Origin: Bacteroidota bacterium
GTDB lineage: Bacteria; Bacteroidota; Bacteroidia; B-17B0; Aurantibacillaceae
Direction of reading: 5' to 3'
Length of the DNA stretch: 57,391 nt
NCBI GenBank assembly: GCA_013288385.1
Contig: JABDBZ010000005.1
Location: 1 to 57,391 of the forward strand
Made by a program: the position numbers and the translations under genes. Positions 44,257 to 54,200 of the stretch are shown here, in pieces. Numbering within the stretch: position 1 is the first letter of the stretch; each line of letters begins with the position of its first letter. The notes beneath the pieces were generated by a model that was not told where the DNA came from, made no database searches, and saw only the letters and a list, made by a program, of their open reading frames with translations.

Positions 44257-47200
44257 CTATTTATTCAACAAAACCTTTACAGCTTCTTTTAGTTGTTGAT
44301 CTTCGCCTTTCATCATTGGAATATACTCATTGGCAACCTTGTAATCAGGTTCTAACTGCGTATTTTCATAATATTTCCCATCTGTAACAACTCCAACTTC
44401 AGGAATTCCAAATACGAGTGAAGCATCTTGAAGAGTCTCCCACCACACAGCAGTACCAGTGCCCGGCACAGGCATACCAACTAATTTTCCGATACCAAGT
44501 GTTTTGTATACAACAGGAAACATATGCGCATCAGAATAATTACCTTCTCCCATTAATACAATCGATGGTTTAATCCATTTGCCAGCAGGCTCAACACCAA
44601 TTTTTCTTTCTTTAGGAATAAAGTCGATATACTTTTTGCCTGCAAGAAATGTTGCTAAATCATCATGCAACCAACCGCCACCGTTAAATCGGGTATCAAC
44701 AATTAATGCTTTTTTATTTACATATTTGCCCATTACCTGATCATAAAATTCGCGGTAACTTTCATCATCCATCCCTTTCACATGCATGTATCCTAATTCT
44801 CCGTTCGATAATTTATCTGTCATCACTTGCATACGTTTTACCCATCTTAAGTATAACAAATTATAAAGTTGATCGTAAGTAACAGGTTTAATAGTTTCTT
44901 CCCAACGTTTTTTTGTTGATTCATCATAGAGGGAGAGAAGCGTAACTTTTCCTGCAACTCTATTTAAAAATTTATAATAATTGGTCTCCGCTGTAATTTC
45001 ATTTCCGTTTATTTTTTCAATAACAGTTCCTGCTTTTATTTGAGTGCCATCATAAATTAATGGTCCTTTTTCAACTACTTCGGCAATTTTTAAACCTTTT
45101 CCTTTATAAGATTCGTCAAAGTATGCACCTAAGCTTGCAGTTTCATCCGGATTTTTACCGCGATGAGAATATCTGCAACCGGTGTGAGACGCGTTTAATT
45201 CTCCAAGCATTTCACTCATCATTTCAGCGTAATCTCTGTTATTATTAATGTATGGTAAAAATTTAGAATAATTTTCTTTGTAATAATTCCAATCTGTTTT
45301 TTGGAGATCACTTACATAGAATTTTTTTACTACTTGTCGCCAAGCATGCTCAAACATATATTCTCTTTCGGCCGCAAGATTTAAATTCATTTCAGCATTA
45401 AAATGAATTTCTTTCTTTTCTGCTTTTTCAACATTCACTTTTATAATTTTACCGTCAGCAATAAAGAAAATATGTTTGGCGTCTTTGTCAAACATCATAT
45501 CTCCAACCCCGCCGGCATCTAGTTTCAAAAACAATTTAGTTTCGTTCTCTTTGAATTTTGTTTCCCAAAGATCAAAACCACCTTCGAAACGTGTTAGGTA
45601 AAATAATTTTTCACCATCAGGTGTAATTAAAGCATCTGCTAGTAAAGAAGAATGAATTGTTAAACGTACTTTTCTATCTTCAAGACCATCTAATTCTACT
45701 TTTACCGGAGATATAATTTTTTTTGCTGAATCTGCTGATTTAGTTTTTTCTTTATCCTTATCTTCTTTTTCTTTTAATAAAAGATAATCTTCTTTTTTCA
45801 TTTTAAAACGATCATAAGCAGCTTTAGTCAAAAATAAACCATACATATCTGATTGGTTGCCATGACTTGCAACATTTTTCATACCGTGTCGGCTTGAGTT
45901 CCAAAGCATCATTTTCCCATTCATTGCCCATTTTCCACCGCCATTATCAAAACCACTTTGAGTTAAATCAATGATGGGGTTTTTACCTTCAGCATCAGCC
46001 AAACCAACTTCTGTGCGCCAATTACCATCTTGTAAAAAATGAACAATAAGGTATTTACTATCAGGTGACCAATCAAAAGACTGATCACCATCAGAATAAG
46101 AATAATTTTTTTCAGCCGGTAAAATGGTTCTAATTTTTTTCGATTTTAAATTAATAACTTTTACTGCAGTACGATCTTCAATAAAGGCCACTTCATTTCC
46201 ATCCGGAGAAAATTTCGGTTGAAAGGCTTCTGTTTTACCAACAACAATTGGTTCTTCGTTTAGTAATGTTGAATTAAAAAAGTAGTTTTCTTCTTTGCGA
46301 ACGAGATTAGTTTTATAAATGCCCCAGATATTATTTCTTTCTGATGCATATACAATACTTTTGCCATCCGGACTAAAGCTAGCAGAGCGTTCTTGGCCCG
46401 GTGTATTAGTGATTCGTTTAGTAGTTCCGCCTTCAATAGAGGTTACAAAAACTTCTCCTCTTACAACAAATACAACTTCTTTTCCATTGGATGAGGCATT
46501 CATTTCAGTTGCGCCGTTTGTAAACACTTCGTTTTTTTCTACAGGATATCTTTCATCTGTATTAACAGTGATGCTTAATTTTTTTGGTTCTGAGCCAATT
46601 TGTTGTGTGTAAATTTCGCCGTTGTAACCGTAGCATAATAAATCATTTGAAGATGAAGATAAAAAACGAACCGGATTTTTTTCGAATTTGGTAATCTGAG
46701 ATTGTTTGCTTGGATCAGCTTCTTCCATTTTCCAAATATTAAAAGAACCGCTTTTTTCACTTAAGTAATAAATACTTTTTTCATCAGCACTCCAAACAGG
46801 GTTACGTTCTTCGCCACCAAAATTGCTTAGGTTAGTAAACTTACCATCTTTTTTTGTGTACATCCAAATGTCTCTTGTTACCGAAGAAGTATGGTGTTTT
46901 CTCCAATTATCTTCATAACCTTTTCTATCGTGAAAAATCATTTTATCACCTGCTTTATTTATTTTGGCGTCATCTGCACAGATACTTAATAATTGTTTTT
47001 CTTGTCCACCATTTACAGGCACAGTATATAATTCTGGCAATCTGCCCGAAGGAAATTGAATATAATTTACATCATCCATTCGTAAAGAAGAGAAAACAAT
47101 ATTCTTTCCATCTTCAGTAAAATACAATGGTAAATCAGAATTTGAATGATAGGTAATACGTTTGGCTTCTCCACCTTCGGCAGCTATTAAATAAATATCA

Positions 47201-47472
47201 AAATTTCCATTTCTATCCGAAGCAAATGCAATCCATTTACCGTCGGGCGACCAAACCGGCATGAAATCATAACCATCGCTTAGGGTTAGTGGCATAGCAT
47301 TTCCACCGTCAGCACCTACTTTATAAATATCGCCTTTATAACAAAAGACAACTGTTTTTCCATCAGGTGATATTGAAGGATATCTCATCCAAAGAGGTGT
47401 ATTTTTTTCTGATTTAAATGATAAACATAAAATTACCATTACAAATAAGGGGGAGAGGATGTATTTTTTCAT
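44257..47472 (-). CDS. Tricorn-like S41 family protease
   Basis: 1071 residues with a signal peptide (KYILSPLFVMVILCLSF). The N-terminal half holds beta-propeller repeats of the TolB/WD40 type (SPDGKTVVFCYKGDIY, SPDGKWIAFASDRNGNFDIYLI, SPDGKSIVYASERNNIWGIY). A helical linker and PDZ-like domain (KAGTVIEKINGNEIT) precede the S41 catalytic core with the nucleophile Ser980 in GNYSDAHMFP followed by Asp, as in tricorn protease, and the NGGGWLHDDLATFLAG stretch upstream. Tricorn-type proteases trim peptides; this one should work in the periplasm. The next gene downstream is lpxD. Confidence 0.9.
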   Translation of the reverse strand: MKKYILSPLFVMVILCLSFKSEKNTPLWMRYPSISPDGKTVVFCYKGDIYKVGADGGNAMPLTLSDGYDFMPVWSPDGKWIAFASDRNGNFDIYLIAAEGGEAKRITYHSNSDLPLYFTEDGKNIVFSSLRMDDVNYIQFPSGRLPELYTVPVNGGQEKQLLSICADDAKINKAGDKMIFHDRKGYEDNWRKHHTSSVTRDIWMYTKKDGKFTNLSNFGGEERNPVWSADEKSIYYLSEKSGSFNIWKMEEADPSKQSQITKFEKNPVRFLSSSSNDLLCYGYNGEIYTQQIGSEPKKLSITVNTDERYPVEKNEVFTNGATEMNASSNGKEVVFVVRGEVFVTSIEGGTTKRITNTPGQERSASFSPDGKSIVYASERNNIWGIYKTNLVRKEENYFFNSTLLNEEPIVVGKTEAFQPKFSPDGNEVAFIEDRTAVKVINLKSKKIRTILPAEKNYSYSDGDQSFDWSPDSKYLIVHFLQDGNWRTEVGLADAEGKNPIIDLTQSGFDNGGGKWAMNGKMMLWNSSRHGMKNVASHGNQSDMYGLFLTKAAYDRFKMKKEDYLLLKEKEDKDKEKTKSADSAKKIISPVKVELDGLEDRKVRLTIHSSLLADALITPDGEKLFYLTRFEGGFDLWETKFKENETKLFLKLDAGGVGDMMFDKDAKHIFFIADGKIIKVNVEKAEKKEIHFNAEMNLNLAAEREYMFEHAWRQVVKKFYVSDLQKTDWNYYKENYSKFLPYINNNRDYAEMMSEMLGELNASHTGCRYSHRGKNPDETASLGAYFDESYKGKGLKIAEVVEKGPLIYDGTQIKAGTVIEKINGNEITAETNYYKFLNRVAGKVTLLSLYDESTKKRWEETIKPVTYDQLYNLLYLRWVKRMQVMTDKLSNGELGYMHVKGMDDESYREFYDQVMGKYVNKKALIVDTRFNGGGWLHDDLATFLAGKKYIDFIPKERKIGVEPAGKWIKPSIVLMGEGNYSDAHMFPVVYKTLGIGKLVGMPVPGTGTAVWWETLQDASLVFGIPEVGVVTDGKYYENTQLEPDYKVANEYIPMMKGEDQQLKEAVKVLLNK

Positions 47473-47597
47473 AAACTATTTATTTTTTGAAGTGTAACAA
47501 ATATAAAAATAAACTCAATTTAATTATGAATTTTCCCAATAAATGGGATGATTGGTAAATATTTAAGATGACATACATGATAATACGCTTTATAGAT

Positions 47598-47605
47598 TAA
47601 CTTTG
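47598..47605 (+). promoter_or_regulatory. Candidate -7 element TAACTTTG
   Basis: It matches TAnnTTTG and ends 10 nt before the ATG of the YtxJ gene at 47616. Confidence 0.4.
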
Positions 47606-47615
47606 TTTTTATTAT

Positions 47616-47954
47616 ATGAAGTGGGAAGAGCTAAATGATTTAGGGCAATTAAGTCGGATTGATGAAGAATCGAAAACGATTAAGGTTTTAATTTTTAAAC
47701 ATAGCACCAGATGCAATATAAGTAATGTTGCTCTTGAGAGATTTGACAGGGATTGGAAAGACAGTAACAATTCAAAAATAAAATCTTATTATTTAGACCT
47801 CCTTAATCATAGAGACATTTCGAGTGCAATTGCTGATCATTATCATATTGAGCATCAATCGCCGCAAGTACTCATCATTTCAAATGGAAAATGTATTTTT
47901 AATGAAAGTCATTTAAATATACAAGTATCTGAGATTTTGAGTGCAGTTATTTAA
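47616..47954 (+). CDS. ytxJ: YtxJ-like bacilliredoxin (monothiol)
   Basis: 112 residues, a thioredoxin-fold protein with the monothiol motif FKHSTRCNIS (Cys33), the mark of YtxJ/DUF2847. The later segment YHIEHQSPQVLIISNG supplies the cis-proline strand. Bacilliredoxins remove bacillithiol from proteins after oxidative stress, so the organism probably makes bacillithiol, as many Bacteroidota do. Monocistronic with a near-leaderless promoter candidate. It precedes the aminopeptidase by 66 nt. Confidence 0.9.
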   Translation: MKWEELNDLGQLSRIDEESKTIKVLIFKHSTRCNISNVALERFDRDWKDSNNSKIKSYYLDLLNHRDISSAIADHYHIEHQSPQVLIISNGKCIFNESHLNIQVSEILSAVI

Positions 47955-48020
47955 TCCTTTATCATAAACTTATTATTTTCTTATATTTAATCACTTAATA
48001 ATAATCGAATATAAATTATC

Positions 48021-50435
48021 ATGAAAAAAAAATTCTATTTATTGGTTTTAATAATTTTTACAACCATTTCATTTGTGGCACAAAATAAAAATAAAGCGTA
48101 TGTATATGATGCAGGAGCTTCTCCACGCGATCATAATCTCGATTTTGAACACATGCGTTTGTATGTTGAGTTTGTGCCTGAAAAAGGTTTGGTGAAAGGG
48201 AAGATCACTCATTTTTTTACACCTATTCGCGCAAAAGTAGATACGTTTTTTTTAGATGGTCCGGGTATTGATGTGAAAGAAGCAAAATTAAATGGACAAA
48301 CTATTCCATTTAAAATAAATAATGCCGGCATAACTTTTTATCCTGCAAAAACATTGGTATGGGGTGAGAAAGATAGTTTAGCGATTACTTACGAAGCGTA
48401 TCCACGCAAAGGAATTTATTTTATCGGATGGAATGATTCAAGTAATATTAGTCGTAAACAAATTTGGACACAAGGACAAGGAGTCGATAATAGAAATTGG
48501 TTTCCGTGTTATGATACACCAAATGATAAATTGATTACGGAGGTTTATGTGAAGTTTAATAAGGATTATAAAGTTTTATCTAACGGAGTTAAGGTTGAAG
48601 AGAAAGAACAAAAAGATGGAACAAAAATCTGGCATTATAAAATGTCACATCCACATTCTTCTTATTTAGTAATGTTAGGCATTGGTAAATATGAGATTAA
48701 AGAAACAAAATCAAAATCAGGAGTGCCTTTGCGTCAGTGGTATTACCCTGAGTGGAAAGACAGAGTAGAGTATACATATAAATACAATGAAAAGATTTTT
48801 GATTTTTTAGAATCTGAAATTGGTGTGCCGTATGGTTGGGAATCTTATTCGCAAATACCTGTTCAGGATTTTATGTTTGGTGCAATGGAAAATACATCAG
48901 CCACTTTATTCGGTGATTTTTTTGAAGTGGATTCACGCAGTTTTAATGATCGTAATTATGTTTCGGTAAATGCACATGAATTAGCACATCAATGGTTTGG
49001 TGATTATGTTTCTGCGAGGAGTTCAAATAGTCATTGGTTACAGGAAAGTTTTGCGACGCATTATAATATAACTGCGGAGCGTGAATGTTTTGGTCAAGAT
49101 CATTTTGATTGGGCTCGTCGTACTGCACAAACTGCTGCGATTAATACGGCAGATAAAAGATCAATTTCACATTCAGAAACACCAACATCTAATATTTATC
49201 AAAAGGGGTCACAAGTTTTAGAAATGTTGAAATATATTACAGGAAGAGAAGGATATAATAAATCGGTGAAACGTTATTTATTGGATCACAAATATGCAAA
49301 TGTAGATTCAGATGATTTGTTGGAAGCTTTTCAAGATGAATTAGGAATGCCATTGGATTGGTTTTGGGATGAATGGGTTTACAAAGGTGGAGAGCCCAGT
49401 TATAATGTAGTTTCAGAAGATTTAACGAAGGACAGAAAACGTTTTACCCAATTTGTAGTTACACAGGTTCATGCAACGAGTGATGTAATAGGTTTATTTA
49501 AAATGCCAATTGTGTTTGAGGTGCATTACAAGGATGGTATGACTGAAAATAAAACAGAATGGATTGAAAAGGAAACACAAATTGTAAGAATTCCTAATAA
49601 TGGAAACAAAGAAATTGATTATGTTTTATTTGATCCGAATAGTGAAATAATGAAAACAGTTAGCTTTAGCAAACCATTTGATATGTTGAAAGCGCAATCG
49701 TTGAAAGCACCAAAAATGATTGATCGTTACGACGCTGTTTTTGCAATGCGTGTAATTCCGTTTGATCAAAAAAGAAAAGCGTTGATAGAAGCGTTTCAAA
49801 AAAATGAATATCATGCGATACGGTCAGAGATTGTGATGCAACTATTAGATGACACCAATCCGGAAAGTGTTCAGTTAATTAAGCAGGCATTACATGATAA
49901 AGATGTACAAGTAAGAAAGGCGGTTATTATGAATGTAAAAGGAATTGACCCTTCTTTACTTTCTGATTATGAAACCTTGTTGCTAGATTCATCTTATATA
50001 ACAATTGCTACAGCATTGGAAAAATTATCTTTTCAATTTCCTCAAAACACACAAAAGTATTTAGATAAAACAAAAGGCATTGAAGGAACGAATGGGAGAA
50101 ATGTAATTATAAAATGGTTAGAGATTTCCATTTTAGAATCGAAAACAGATAAAGAATTTATTGATAAGTTGATTGCTTATACATCCAATTCATATGAATT
50201 TATTACGCGCTCAAATGCAATGACTACTTTCAGGAAATTAAATTATTTTGATGAAGCCATTTTAGGTAATTGTCTGCAAGCCTGTTTAAGCAATAACGGC
50301 AGGTTATCTGGACCAGCTACAGAAACAGTAAAATATTTTAGTGCACAACCAAAGTATAGAAAAATAATTGTGGAAGCTATCACAACTAAACAATGGAAGG
50401 CTTGGGAAAAGGAGATTTTGTATAAGTTATTGTAG
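48021..50435 (+). CDS. M1 family zinc aminopeptidase
   Basis: 804 residues with a signal peptide (YLLVLIIFTTISFVAQ). The substrate-binding GAMEN is at 287-291. The zinc site HELAH is 319-323 and the second ligand Glu342 lies in HWLQESF, exactly the HEXXH-18-E spacing. The C-terminal ~250 residues are helical HEAT-like. It removes N-terminal residues from peptides in the periplasm. The gene end (encoding WEKEILYKLL) is partly duplicated downstream together with a repeat (see 50499-50596). Confidence 0.94.
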   Translation: MKKKFYLLVLIIFTTISFVAQNKNKAYVYDAGASPRDHNLDFEHMRLYVEFVPEKGLVKGKITHFFTPIRAKVDTFFLDGPGIDVKEAKLNGQTIPFKINNAGITFYPAKTLVWGEKDSLAITYEAYPRKGIYFIGWNDSSNISRKQIWTQGQGVDNRNWFPCYDTPNDKLITEVYVKFNKDYKVLSNGVKVEEKEQKDGTKIWHYKMSHPHSSYLVMLGIGKYEIKETKSKSGVPLRQWYYPEWKDRVEYTYKYNEKIFDFLESEIGVPYGWESYSQIPVQDFMFGAMENTSATLFGDFFEVDSRSFNDRNYVSVNAHELAHQWFGDYVSARSSNSHWLQESFATHYNITAERECFGQDHFDWARRTAQTAAINTADKRSISHSETPTSNIYQKGSQVLEMLKYITGREGYNKSVKRYLLDHKYANVDSDDLLEAFQDELGMPLDWFWDEWVYKGGEPSYNVVSEDLTKDRKRFTQFVVTQVHATSDVIGLFKMPIVFEVHYKDGMTENKTEWIEKETQIVRIPNNGNKEIDYVLFDPNSEIMKTVSFSKPFDMLKAQSLKAPKMIDRYDAVFAMRVIPFDQKRKALIEAFQKNEYHAIRSEIVMQLLDDTNPESVQLIKQALHDKDVQVRKAVIMNVKGIDPSLLSDYETLLLDSSYITIATALEKLSFQFPQNTQKYLDKTKGIEGTNGRNVIIKWLEISILESKTDKEFIDKLIAYTSNSYEFITRSNAMTTFRKLNYFDEAILGNCLQACLSNNGRLSGPATETVKYFSAQPKYRKIIVEAITTKQWKAWEKEILYKLL

Positions 50436-50438
50436 TAG

Positions 50439-50596
50439 GTTTAGAGGCAGAAACCGCAAAGAGGCAAAGAAGGCGCGGAGAGCGCTAAAGAAATTAAATC
50501 TTGGAAAAGAAATACTTTATAAGTTGATGCAGTTTGTTTAGAGGCAGAAACCGCAAAGAGGCAAAGAAGGCGCAGAGAACGCTAAGGAAATTAAAG
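50439..50596. repeat. Left direct repeat pair L1/L2 of the GCAAAG family
   Basis: L1 (50439-50498) and L2 (50536-50596) are near-identical ~60-nt units 97 nt apart, starting GTTTAGAGGCAGAAACCG and containing AAAGAGGCAAAGAAGGCGC. The stretch between them (50499-50535) resembles the aminopeptidase 3' end just before L1, still encoding KEILYKLM, so the tail and repeat were duplicated together. The last bases of L2 reach the stop codon of the GxxExxY gene. Confidence 0.9.
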
Positions 50597-50968
50597 GCCA
50601 TTTACTACTCTTTTAATACCTTCCTTTAATCGGGCAACATTAAAATTAATAAGAAGACCTAATTTATATTCGCCGAGTTTTAAATAAGTGAGTGTTTGGG
50701 ATAGGTGAACATCATTTAAGCGATCTACACTTTTCAGTTCAATAACAACTTTATTTTCAACAAGTATATCTATTCTATATCCACACTCTAATTTTACTTC
50801 ATGAAATACTAAAGGCATTGGTTTTTCTTTTTCCGAATAAAGACCTTCCTTTTTTAATAAATAAAATAAACATTCTTTGTAAGTAGTTTCTAATAATCCA
50901 GGCCCTAAAGTTTTATGTACTTCAATAGCGAGGCCAATAATTTTGTTTGCTAATTCATTTTCATTCAT
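50591..50968 (-). CDS. GxxExxY family protein, PD-(D/E)XK nuclease-like
   Basis: 125 residues, full length. The name motif is seen as GLLETTY (GxxExxY), preceded by EVHKTLGPG. The nuclease-like site reads YRIDILVENKVVIELKSVDRL: Asp, then E-x-K spaced as in PD-(D/E)XK enzymes. QTLTYLKLGEYKLGLLINFN follows, which is also typical. The family is common, often multicopy, in Bacteroidota and its function is not established. Here the gene lies between inverted clusters of GCAAAG repeats, supporting a link between the protein and those repeats. Confidence 0.92.
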   Translation of the reverse strand: MNENELANKIIGLAIEVHKTLGPGLLETTYKECLFYLLKKEGLYSEKEKPMPLVFHEVKLECGYRIDILVENKVVIELKSVDRLNDVHLSQTLTYLKLGEYKLGLLINFNVARLKEGIKRVVNGL

Positions 50969-51005
50969 AAAGTAAAACTACAACCATTGTCTTTTTATCC
51001 TTGCC

Positions 51006-51256
51006 ATGTTTTGTAGTATTATTGAAATCGAATCAATATTTACTTTGCGAACTTTGCGTAAAATCTTTGCCTCTTTGCGGTTTCTGCCTCATTTTGTAGT
51101 GTTGTTGAAATCGAATCAATATTTACTTTGCGAACTTTGCGTAAATCCTTTGCCTCTTTGCGGTTTCTGCCTCATTTTGTAGTGTTGTTGAAATTGAATC
51201 AATATTTGTATTGCACCCTTTGCTTATAATCTTTGCGTCTTTGCGGTTTCTGCCTC
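51006..51256. repeat. Right tandem repeats R1-R3, 83-nt units
   Basis: Three head-to-tail copies of about 83 nt (51006-51090, 51091-51173, 51174-51256), each starting near TTTTGTAGT and ending CTTTGCGGTTTCTGCCTC. R1 and R2 are nearly identical; R3 has drifted. Their ends are the reverse complement of the L1/L2 starts. They occupy most of the only gene-free stretch over 300 bases. Confidence 0.9.
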
Positions 51257-51278
51257 TAAATTTGTACCAATTCAAATA

Positions 51279-54200
51279 TCAAAGACCAATACCAATTATA
51301 CAAACATCATCAACTTGTTCCAATTCCCCTCTCCATTCGTCAAATGCAAGCTGTAGAATTTCGCGTTGTTCATCAAATGGTTTCGAGCTTATATCGAGAA
51401 GTAATTGATTTAATTTACCATATTTAAATTTTTTGCCTTTTGGTCCGCCAAATTGATCTGCGTATCCATCGGTATATAAATAAATCACATCATTTTCTTT
51501 AAGATCAATTTCGAATAAATTGAAACTTTCTTTTTTCTCACCCATACCAACAGGCATACGATCACCAGGTTGCTCTGAAATTTTATAGTCACGCATCAAT
51601 ACAGGTTCATTGTTTGCCGACGCATACGTCATTTTTTTTGTTTTGCTATCAATGCAAATCAGGATTCCATCAAAACCATCTCTCTGACCTTCTTTACTAA
51701 TATTTTCTATTAAGCGTTGACGAACAAAATTGAAAACTTCATTTGGTTTCTCAATATTTTTTTCCCCGATAGCCTCCGTTAAAAATCCTATGCTCAACAA
51801 ACTCATAAAAGCTCCGGGAACACCATGTCCTGTACTATCGCAAACGGCCAAATAAAAGCGATCGCCTTTTTTAGTTGCCCAATAAAAATCGCCACTTACA
51901 ATATCTTTAGGATTAAAGAAGATAAAATGTTGTGGAATATTCTCTTTCAAAAAATCTTTATGTGCTAATAATGCATATTGAATGCGTTTGGCGTAATTGA
52001 TACTATCTACAATTTCTTTTTGTTTTTCTTCGATCAAATGTTTTTGATGTTCTATTTCATGTGTTCTTTCTTTAACTGTTGTTTCTAATTGTTCTTGTCG
52101 ATCTAATAATTGTTTGTTTCTTAAACGAAAAACAAATACAATACTATAAATTATTAAACCAATAGAAAGTAATCTAAACCAAAATGTTTTCCAAAAGGGT
52201 GGCTTTACTTCAAAACTATAATTGCAAGCGGTTCCCCATTCCTGACCTTCTAATTTTGCTTGCGCTTCAAACGTATAATTACCTGCATCCAGATTTGAAT
52301 ATTTCACCTCAGGATAATTTACATTTATCCAACTATCATTAGAACCCAACAATCGATAACGGTATTTTATGCGATGAGGAGAATTTCCATTGAAGGCATA
52401 GAAATTGAGAATAATAGTATTTATATTATATGGAAGTTTAAGATTGACTGGTAAATTGCAATAAGGAATTAAGTCAGAGAATTTTATGCCATTTAATTTC
52501 ATTGTACTATCCTGATCATAATAATTTACGCCTTTGTTTATTGAATCTTTGAGTGCTCTGAAATTTATATAATTATCCATTAAATTTATTTGTGTTACAT
52601 GGCATTCAGGTGAAGATTCTTTATTATCGTATTCATCAAGATTTAATTTGATAGCACCTTTACTTGTTCCCCACCAAATGTTATTTGCGCTATCCATAAC
52701 AACGGCACCGGGATTAAATGAATTCGATTTTAAGCCATCTTGTAATAAAAAATATTCTATTGAGTATCCTTTTGGTTTTGTTTTATCAGGGGTTAAAACA
52801 TTTAATCCACGCGAAGTACCGAGCCACAAGCGTTTCTTCTTATCTTCAATAATACTTGTAATAAAATTATTACTTAAACCATCTTTGGTGTCGATCAATG
52901 AAAATTCTTTACCATTAAACTTACTAATGCCAACTGCTGTACCAACCCAAAGATCATCATTGCTATCCACAAATATAGATGTGGCTTCGTTTGCAGGTAA
53001 ACCATTTTGTTTTGTAAAATGTTCAATTTTATTTTTATTGATTTTACTTATTCCGGCAAAAGAATTCATCAACCAAATATTTCCTTTTTTATCGCCTGTA
53101 ATTCCATACATAGAATTACTTGCTAAGCCATTTACTTTAGAATATTTATCCAAGCCCGTATAATAATATTTGGTTAAACCTTGTTCATTTTGATTAGCGA
53201 TCCATACATCTCCATTCTTTGAAATGTATATGCCGTAAGCCATTCGGGAACCAAAACCTTTTATCGCGCTTAAGTAATAACATGAATCGTAAGACAATGA
53301 ATCATTTTTTGAAGGTGAAAGCATATCAAATCCATGTTGATGAGTTCCTACAAATAAGTTCCCTTCTTTATTCTCTTTCATGGCTAGGACGATTTTTATA
53401 TCAAGATGTTTACCATCGTCGTAATGTATAAATCGTTTGCCATCAAACTCATAAATGCCGCCTCCCCAAGTACCAATAAGAACATGCCCTCTTCTATTAA
53501 CAGCAAGGCTTGCCACTGGCTTATCGGAAAGTCCATCCAATGAAGAATAATTTCTAAAACTAGAAGGTTTTATTCGATTGACACCACCATCCTGTGTTCC
53601 CACCCATATATTTTTTTTAGAGTCTTCAAGAAAACAAGTAATCTTGTTACTTGTTAAACCTTGCTTGGTTGTATATATGGTATAACCCTTATTATCCATT
53701 CTAACAGCACCGCCTTCACCCGTTCCAAACCACATTTTATTGTCACTGTCCTGCATAATGTCGTTGAATAGAAAATACGGTAATCCTGTATTCGGAATAT
53801 AGCGGATACTGTGATTTGGATAATAATTTATAACACCACCGTTATAGCAACCAAACCAAAGGCTATTTTTTCTGTCCTTATAAATACAAGTTGTTACATT
53901 AGATCCCAATAATTTATTCATCAATGATCCCGGAATAAATCTCTCTTTTTCTCTAACAGAGCGCATTATTTTTTCGTTTTCAATAAAGTAAGGCCAACCT
54001 CCCCAACTTCCTACAACTATATTGTTATTGTCATCAACGCCAATTCTAAAGCTAACGTCTCCCAAAACTCCACTTTCGTTTGTATATATTTTTAGACTAT
54101 CATTTTTTAATTTTACAACACCACTTTCCTGACAAACGAACCATACGTTATTATTTTTGTCTAGAGCAATATCTGAAATATAATTACCTGGCAAACCACA

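Larger units (their letters stand above)
50440..51260. mobile_element. Candidate GxxExxY cassette with 23-bp terminal inverted repeats
   Basis: Positions 50440-50462 and 51238-51260 are perfect 23-bp inverted repeats (outer end TTTAGAGGCAG). They bound 821 bp holding one gene (GxxExxY), two repeat copies on its 3' side and three inverted copies on its 5' side. No target-site duplication is evident and no transposase is present, so mobility is inferred from structure only. Confidence 0.5.

Noticed and set aside
51006..51256. CRISPR array
   Set aside because: The 83-nt units are contiguous without unique spacers and no cas gene is nearby.
52648..53163. 171-codon plus-strand ORF
   Set aside because: Antisense shadow of the propeller repeats of the 51279-54869 gene; no family resemblance.
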